Origin: Coriobacteriales bacterium
GTDB lineage: Bacteria > Actinomycetota > Coriobacteriia > Coriobacteriales > UBA8131
DNA length: 8,835 bases
NCBI GenBank assembly: GCA_031290695.1
Contig: JAITNB010000035.1
Coordinates: forward strand, 1-8,835
Direction of reading: 5' to 3'
The notes beneath the pieces are model-generated. The model was not told the origin of the DNA. It saw only the letters and a program-made list of their open reading frames with translations, and searched no databases. This document shows, piece after piece, positions 5,551 to 8,835 of the stretch (within the stretch, counting starts at the first letter, position 1; every line of letters begins with the position of its first letter). The position numbers and the translations under genes are program-made.

Positions 5551-7089
5551 ATGGTCAGGGCAAGGCGGCTATGGTCGTTGCAGAGCCAGTTACGCAGCGT
5601 CACGCTGGCAGACGCGCTCAATCTCAGGGTCGTGGGGTTCGCCTTCATCTGTGCCTGGGCGCTCATCGTATTCTTTAGCACGCTGATACATTACTCGAGC
5701 CGCAGCGGCATCGCCCATCTCAACACCACGAAGGCCTTCGCTGCTGTTGGGATGGTCCTGATCCTGTGTGCAGCTGCGTCCTTCTCCGCATGGTTTGAGG
5801 GGCTTGTGCGCAAACGCCTGTTTCGGCTTGTTCTGCCCTGTGTGCTCGCGGCATCGACGGTGTTCCTCACCCTTGTTGAGGCTGGGCTGTTCATGCAGCC
5901 GTGGTGCCTTATTGCAAGCCTCATCGTTGGCGTGTGCCTTGCGCTGTTGCTCATACTTTGGGGGGAGGTGTTCATGCGGCTGGAGCCGGCGCGCTGTGCG
6001 GTTGCCGTTATGGCCGCCCTTCCCCTCGCCGCGCTTATCGTCCCTGTTGTCACCGTCATGCCGCCGCTCATCGCCCTCTCCCTTACCGCGCTGCTGCCAC
6101 TGGTGTCCTGGCTTGTTGTGGAGCGTGACCTGCGTAGGCCTTTGGGCGGGCAGGGGCAGGCTCACACGAGGATGAGGCAGAGGCACTTCCTCGTGCGTGC
6201 GGCTGTATCGGCGGCGTTCATGGGGCTTGCCCAGGGGGTTATGTATGCCGTGTTCCTCACCGTTGGCCCCGTATGGGACGGCGGCGCCTACGAATGGGTG
6301 TTCCTCGCGGCGGCGCTGCTCTCCGTCGTTGTCATAAGCGCCACCCTGCTCTCACGCCAGGCCGCAGACTACGGACTGGCCTTTCGCCTTGTGCTCTGTG
6401 TGTTGGCAGTTGGCTTCCTGCTGCTCCCGCTCCTGGGCGGCGCGCTGCTGTCTGGCGACGGTTTGGGCATCTCAGGCGCCCCCAACAGCAACGCCACTGG
6501 GGTAACCGGGGTGCTTGGCGAAGGAGGGGTGTTCTGCGCCAGCACCCTTGCCTTTATGGGGTACTGTGTGGTGCGCCTATTTGCCTGGATTGTCATCACG
6601 CGTGTGGCACAGGCCTACCAGCTCTCGGCCGTTGTCGCCTTTGGCTACGGCATCGGGGCGGTACTGGCAGGCGACCTCGCGGGCTATGTCCTTGGTAACA
6701 TGCTGCTTGCTACCGGTGTGCTTGCGGCCCCGTGGCTGCACCTGATGTCCTGTATCGCGGTATGCACGCTGTTCTTCTCCTACCTCTTTATCTTCGACTC
6801 ACGCGGCGTCATGCGCCTCACCTCTGCGAGCAACAGCAGCGAGGGCGACCGGCATCCCTTTAGAAACCGCTGTGAGGAGGTCGCCCATAACTACCGTCTT
6901 ACGCAGCGGGAGCAGGAGATACTGGTCCTCCTGGCAAAGGGCCGGTCCCTCCCTCGCATCCAACAGGAGCTCCATGTGTCGGCAGGAACCGCGAACACCC
7001 ATCAGAGCAGGATCTACCGCAAGCTTGGCATACACGACCGCCAGGAACTCCTCGACCTCATCGAGGACCTGCCCACACACGGTTCTTGA
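5551..7089 (+). CDS. LuxR-family regulator with about twelve membrane helices
   Basis: The 512-residue product combines a large hydrophobic N-terminal part, in which I count about twelve membrane segments between residues 25 and 420, with a C-terminal LuxR-type helix-turn-helix. The DNA-binding domain covers residues 449-505: LTQREQEILVLLAKGRS, then LPRIQQELHVSAGTANTHQSR, then the recognition-helix end IYRKLGIHDRQELLDL. There is no receiver, PAS or ligand domain in the soluble part, so the membrane region probably senses the signal. This architecture is common in Eggerthellaceae, where it often sits beside molybdoenzyme operons and activates them in response to the enzyme's substrate. It is transcribed away from the iron-sulfur/molybdoenzyme operon across a shared control region, which supports that role. 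Ligand and target are inferred, not shown. The start is set by AGGAGG upstream. Confidence 0.85.
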   Translation: MVRARRLWSLQSQLRSVTLADALNLRVVGFAFICAWALIVFFSTLIHYSSRSGIAHLNTTKAFAAVGMVLILCAAASFSAWFEGLVRKRLFRLVLPCVLAASTVFLTLVEAGLFMQPWCLIASLIVGVCLALLLILWGEVFMRLEPARCAVAVMAALPLAALIVPVVTVMPPLIALSLTALLPLVSWLVVERDLRRPLGGQGQAHTRMRQRHFLVRAAVSAAFMGLAQGVMYAVFLTVGPVWDGGAYEWVFLAAALLSVVVISATLLSRQAADYGLAFRLVLCVLAVGFLLLPLLGGALLSGDGLGISGAPNSNATGVTGVLGEGGVFCASTLAFMGYCVVRLFAWIVITRVAQAYQLSAVVAFGYGIGAVLAGDLAGYVLGNMLLATGVLAAPWLHLMSCIAVCTLFFSYLFIFDSRGVMRLTSASNSSEGDRHPFRNRCEEVAHNYRLTQREQEILVLLAKGRSLPRIQQELHVSAGTANTHQSRIYRKLGIHDRQELLDLIEDLPTHGS

Positions 7090-7165
7090 CGCGGGCGACT
7101 ATCATGCCAAACTGTTGAAGCTCGGAGGCGGGAGACGGGTAAGTGTCTTGCAAATGATTTGAACG

Positions 7166-7211
7166 ATAACTCGCCAAACACAACTAAAAAACCATCTATT
7201 TGGCGAGTTAT
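7166..7211. repeat. 46-bp palindromic element, copy 1
   Basis: Perfect 13-bp arms ATAACTCGCCAAA (7166-7178) and TTTGGCGAGTTAT (7199-7211) enclose a 20-nt A-rich loop. A copy with 43 of 46 identical bases lies at 7342-7387. In RNA it would form a stable stem; as DNA it could be an operator or a terminal repeat. Confidence 0.9.
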
Positions 7212-7220
7212 TGTCAAGCA

Positions 7221-7231
7221 ATGTTATCATT
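7221..7231 (+). repeat. 11-bp direct repeat, copy 1 (pair at 7320-7330)
   Basis: ATGTTATCATT recurs exactly at 7320-7330. The second copy contains the TATCAT hexamer proposed as the -10 box of the ATPase gene. The first copy follows palindrome copy 1, the second precedes copy 2, so the order of elements is not a simple duplication of one block. Confidence 0.6.
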
Positions 7232-7300
7232 TGGTAGACTCTCATACTCAAGTCGTTTAGAGTAAATATTGGCTAAATGCACCGATAAATAGCCAGATTC

Positions 7301-7329
7301 TTGCACAACAGAAATCTCCATGTTATCAT
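7301..7329 (+). promoter_or_regulatory. Possible promoter of the ATPase gene
   Basis: TTGCAC (7301-7306) and TATCAT (7324-7329) are separated by 17 bases. The -10 box matches consensus at five of six positions; the -35 is weak (TTG only). A transcript would begin near 7336, placing palindrome copy 2 in its 5' leader. Confidence 0.35.
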
Positions 7330-7341
7330 TGATTCAAATAT

Positions 7342-7387
7342 ATAACTCGCCAAATACAACTAAAAAACCATCTATTTGGCGAACTAT
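7342..7387. repeat. 46-bp palindromic element, copy 2, at the ATPase gene start
   Basis: The left arm (7342-7354) is identical to copy 1. The right arm reads TTTGGCGAACTAT (7375-7387), with two changes that break two pairs of the stem. The loop differs by one base. It ends 21 nt before the ATG at 7409, just ahead of the AAAGG ribosome site, so a hairpin or a bound protein here could control translation or transcription of the ATPase. Confidence 0.88.
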
Positions 7388-7408
7388 CACAACCGAAAGG
7401 CACACACC

Positions 7409-8833
7409 ATGAAGATAATCGGCAGAGAAGCGGAACAAGAAGCCCTGAAACGTTATCGGGATTCAGGCACTCCAGAGTTCCTTGCAATCTATGGAAGAAG
7501 ACGCGTGGGGAAGACCTTTCTCATACGCGAGTTCTTCAATGACGAGTTCGCCTTCCAGCTTACGGGCGTCTCCAACGGGAAGAAAGAAGAACAGATCGAC
7601 TATTTTAACAAGGCGATGAGAAAATATGGTAAGGGCTCATATACAGCGATTAATACATGGAGTGATGCCTTTGACCAGCTTATCCATTTGCTTGAGCACT
7701 CCAAATCAAAAGGAAGACAGATAATCTTCCTCGATGAGCTGCCTTGGCTTGACACCCCAAAGTCCGGCTTCCTCTCCGCACTGGAGCATTTCTGGAACAG
7801 TTGGGGGTTCGCACACCCCCAGGTCTTTCTCATCGTGTGTGGCTCTGCTACCTCTTGGATAATCAGGAGGGTTCTCAGGAACCGTGGCGGCCTACATAAC
7901 AGGGTGACGCGCAGGATGAGGCTTGAGTCCTTTACGTTGGCAGAGTGCGAGCAGTTTTTTATCGACCGATACATGGACTACGACAGAAAAACTCTTGCGG
8001 AATGCTACATGGTCTTTGGCGGCGTACCCTTTTACCTCAGCTTATTTGAAGGGGGGCTAAGCCTTGCCCAAAACGTGGATGCCCTGTGCTTTGCGAAGAA
8101 TGCGGCTCTTGCAGATGAGTTCGAGGAACTGTTTTCGTCACTCTTTAAAAACGCTGGTATGCATATGAGCATCGTGGAAGCCCTCGCCCAAAAGAAGAAG
8201 GGACTCACCAGGGACCAGGTCATAAAGGCTGCTAACACCACGTCGGGCGGCGGTCTCACCTCGGTGCTTGATGAGCTGGAGCAGTCTGGTTTCATACAGG
8301 TCTATCAGGACTACTCGGGAAAATCAGGCAGGTATTGCTACCAGCTCGTAGACTTCTTCTCGCTGTTCTATCTTACCCATATGAAGGCCAGGCGCAGCAA
8401 CGACCGTCATTACTGGTCCAACAACAACGGGAAGCCGTCCCTTCACGCATGGAGCGGCTATGCTTTCGAGCTGGTCTGCCTTGTCCATGAGCAGCAGATC
8501 AAACAGGCGCTGGGCATTGCTGGTGTCTCAACCAGCACTTTTTCCTGGCGAAGCAGAGAGTCACAGCCTGGCGCGCAGATAGACCTGCTCCTTGACCGCA
8601 GCGACAATGTCATCAACCTCTGCGAGATCAAGTTCTGCAAGGGCGAATTCGCTATCGACAAAGCATATGGGCAAACCCTCTGCAACAAACGTGAGGCGTT
8701 TGGCCGTGAGAGCCATACAAGAAAAACCATACATATGACTATGATCACCAGCTATGGCCTCAAGCAAAACGCCTACAGCAACATCATCCAATCACAACTG
8801 ACCCTCGACGACATCTTCAAACCCGCAGTGTAG
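7409..8833 (+). CDS. AAA+ ATPase (COG1672, ATPase_2 type) with C-terminal PD-(D/E)xK nuclease-like domain
   Basis: The 474-residue product begins with IIGREAEQ, followed by a Walker A motif GRRRVGKT (29-36), Walker B IIFLDELPWLD (105-115, acidic pair D109/E110) and a sensor-1-like strand VFLIVCGSATSW (139-150). A middle winged-helix-like part follows (about 255-320, including GLTSVLDELEQSGFIQV). The C-terminus carries GAQIDLLLDR and INLCEIKF, with D392 and E406-x-K408 matching a PD-(D/E)xK nuclease core, as in DUF234-type C-termini. This family is widespread in anaerobes and archaea with no settled function; mobile-element or defence roles have been suggested. AAAGG sits eight bases before the ATG. 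The in-frame TTG at 7376 falls in the palindrome and is less likely. Codon use is more AT-tolerant than in upstream genes, consistent with transfer. The gene is complete and ends just inside the window. Confidence 0.88.
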   Translation: MKIIGREAEQEALKRYRDSGTPEFLAIYGRRRVGKTFLIREFFNDEFAFQLTGVSNGKKEEQIDYFNKAMRKYGKGSYTAINTWSDAFDQLIHLLEHSKSKGRQIIFLDELPWLDTPKSGFLSALEHFWNSWGFAHPQVFLIVCGSATSWIIRRVLRNRGGLHNRVTRRMRLESFTLAECEQFFIDRYMDYDRKTLAECYMVFGGVPFYLSLFEGGLSLAQNVDALCFAKNAALADEFEELFSSLFKNAGMHMSIVEALAQKKKGLTRDQVIKAANTTSGGGLTSVLDELEQSGFIQVYQDYSGKSGRYCYQLVDFFSLFYLTHMKARRSNDRHYWSNNNGKPSLHAWSGYAFELVCLVHEQQIKQALGIAGVSTSTFSWRSRESQPGAQIDLLLDRSDNVINLCEIKFCKGEFAIDKAYGQTLCNKREAFGRESHTRKTIHMTMITSYGLKQNAYSNIIQSQLTLDDIFKPAV

Positions 8834-8835
8834 GG

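Larger units (their letters stand above)
7090..7408. other. AT-rich spacer carrying duplicated palindromic elements
   Basis: No gene is visible in these 319 bases. Composition shifts at about 7155 from GC-rich to AT-rich. The spacer contains two 46-bp palindromic elements (7166-7211, 7342-7387), an 11-bp direct repeat ATGTTATCATT (7221-7231 and 7320-7330), a 6-bp inverted repeat TGGCTA/TAGCCA (7270-7275, 7290-7295) and a possible promoter for the ATPase gene. No terminator with a T-run follows the LuxR-type gene; the first palindrome may serve. Confidence 0.7.

Noticed and set aside
5590..6186. Minus-strand frame opposite the LuxR-type gene
   Set aside because: It is rich in His, Arg, Pro and Gln as expected for the complement of a hydrophobic membrane protein; no domain is seen.
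7166..7387. CRISPR array
   Set aside because: There are only two repeats, they are palindromic over 46 bp, and the 130-bp interval is far longer than a spacer.
7166..7387. Insertion sequence bounded by terminal inverted repeats
   Set aside because: The interval is too short for a transposase, no target-site duplication is evident, and the copies are in direct orientation, each itself palindromic.

Overview
The window looks like chromosome of a high-GC Gram-positive anaerobe, most likely an actinomycete of the class Coriobacteriia (Eggerthellaceae or a relative). This is an inference from three things seen together: the tail of a Tad-type pilus locus, a Tat-exported molybdenum oxidoreductase with a small iron-sulfur partner, and a divergently transcribed LuxR-family regulator with about twelve membrane segments. 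That last pairing is characteristic of the respiratory and dehydroxylating molybdoenzymes of gut Eggerthellaceae. No rRNA, tRNA, integrase or transposase is visible.

Region 1 (1-1998). Four tightly packed plus-strand genes overlap or nearly touch. They encode a TadE-like pseudopilin (its start lies before the window), a small membrane-anchored protein of unknown function, a DUF192 protein, and a zinc-ribbon protein with a degenerate FHA-like domain. A strong hairpin separates them from a convergent minus-strand gene for a zinc-ribbon micro-protein. Its C-terminal half is a perfectly periodic Pro-Gly-x (collagen-like) tail.

Region 2 (1999-5550). An AT-rich spacer and a hairpin are followed by a two-gene minus-strand operon, read from 5324 to 2263. 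It encodes a four-cluster ferredoxin-like subunit with a C-terminal membrane tail and a Tat-signal molybdopterin oxidoreductase with Cys as the probable Mo ligand. Electrons would pass between the iron-sulfur subunit and the bis-MGD active site on the outer face of the membrane. The substrate cannot be read from the sequence.

Region 3 (5325-7089). A divergent control region with direct and inverted repeats leads to the LuxR-type regulator, probably the substrate-responsive activator of the operon.

Region 4 (7090-8835). An AT-rich spacer carries two copies of a 46-bp palindromic element. The second copy sits 21 nt before the start codon of an AAA+ ATPase fused to a PD-(D/E)xK nuclease-like C-terminus. 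The repeat-plus-ATPase unit differs in composition from the rest and is the best candidate here for an acquired, poorly described system.
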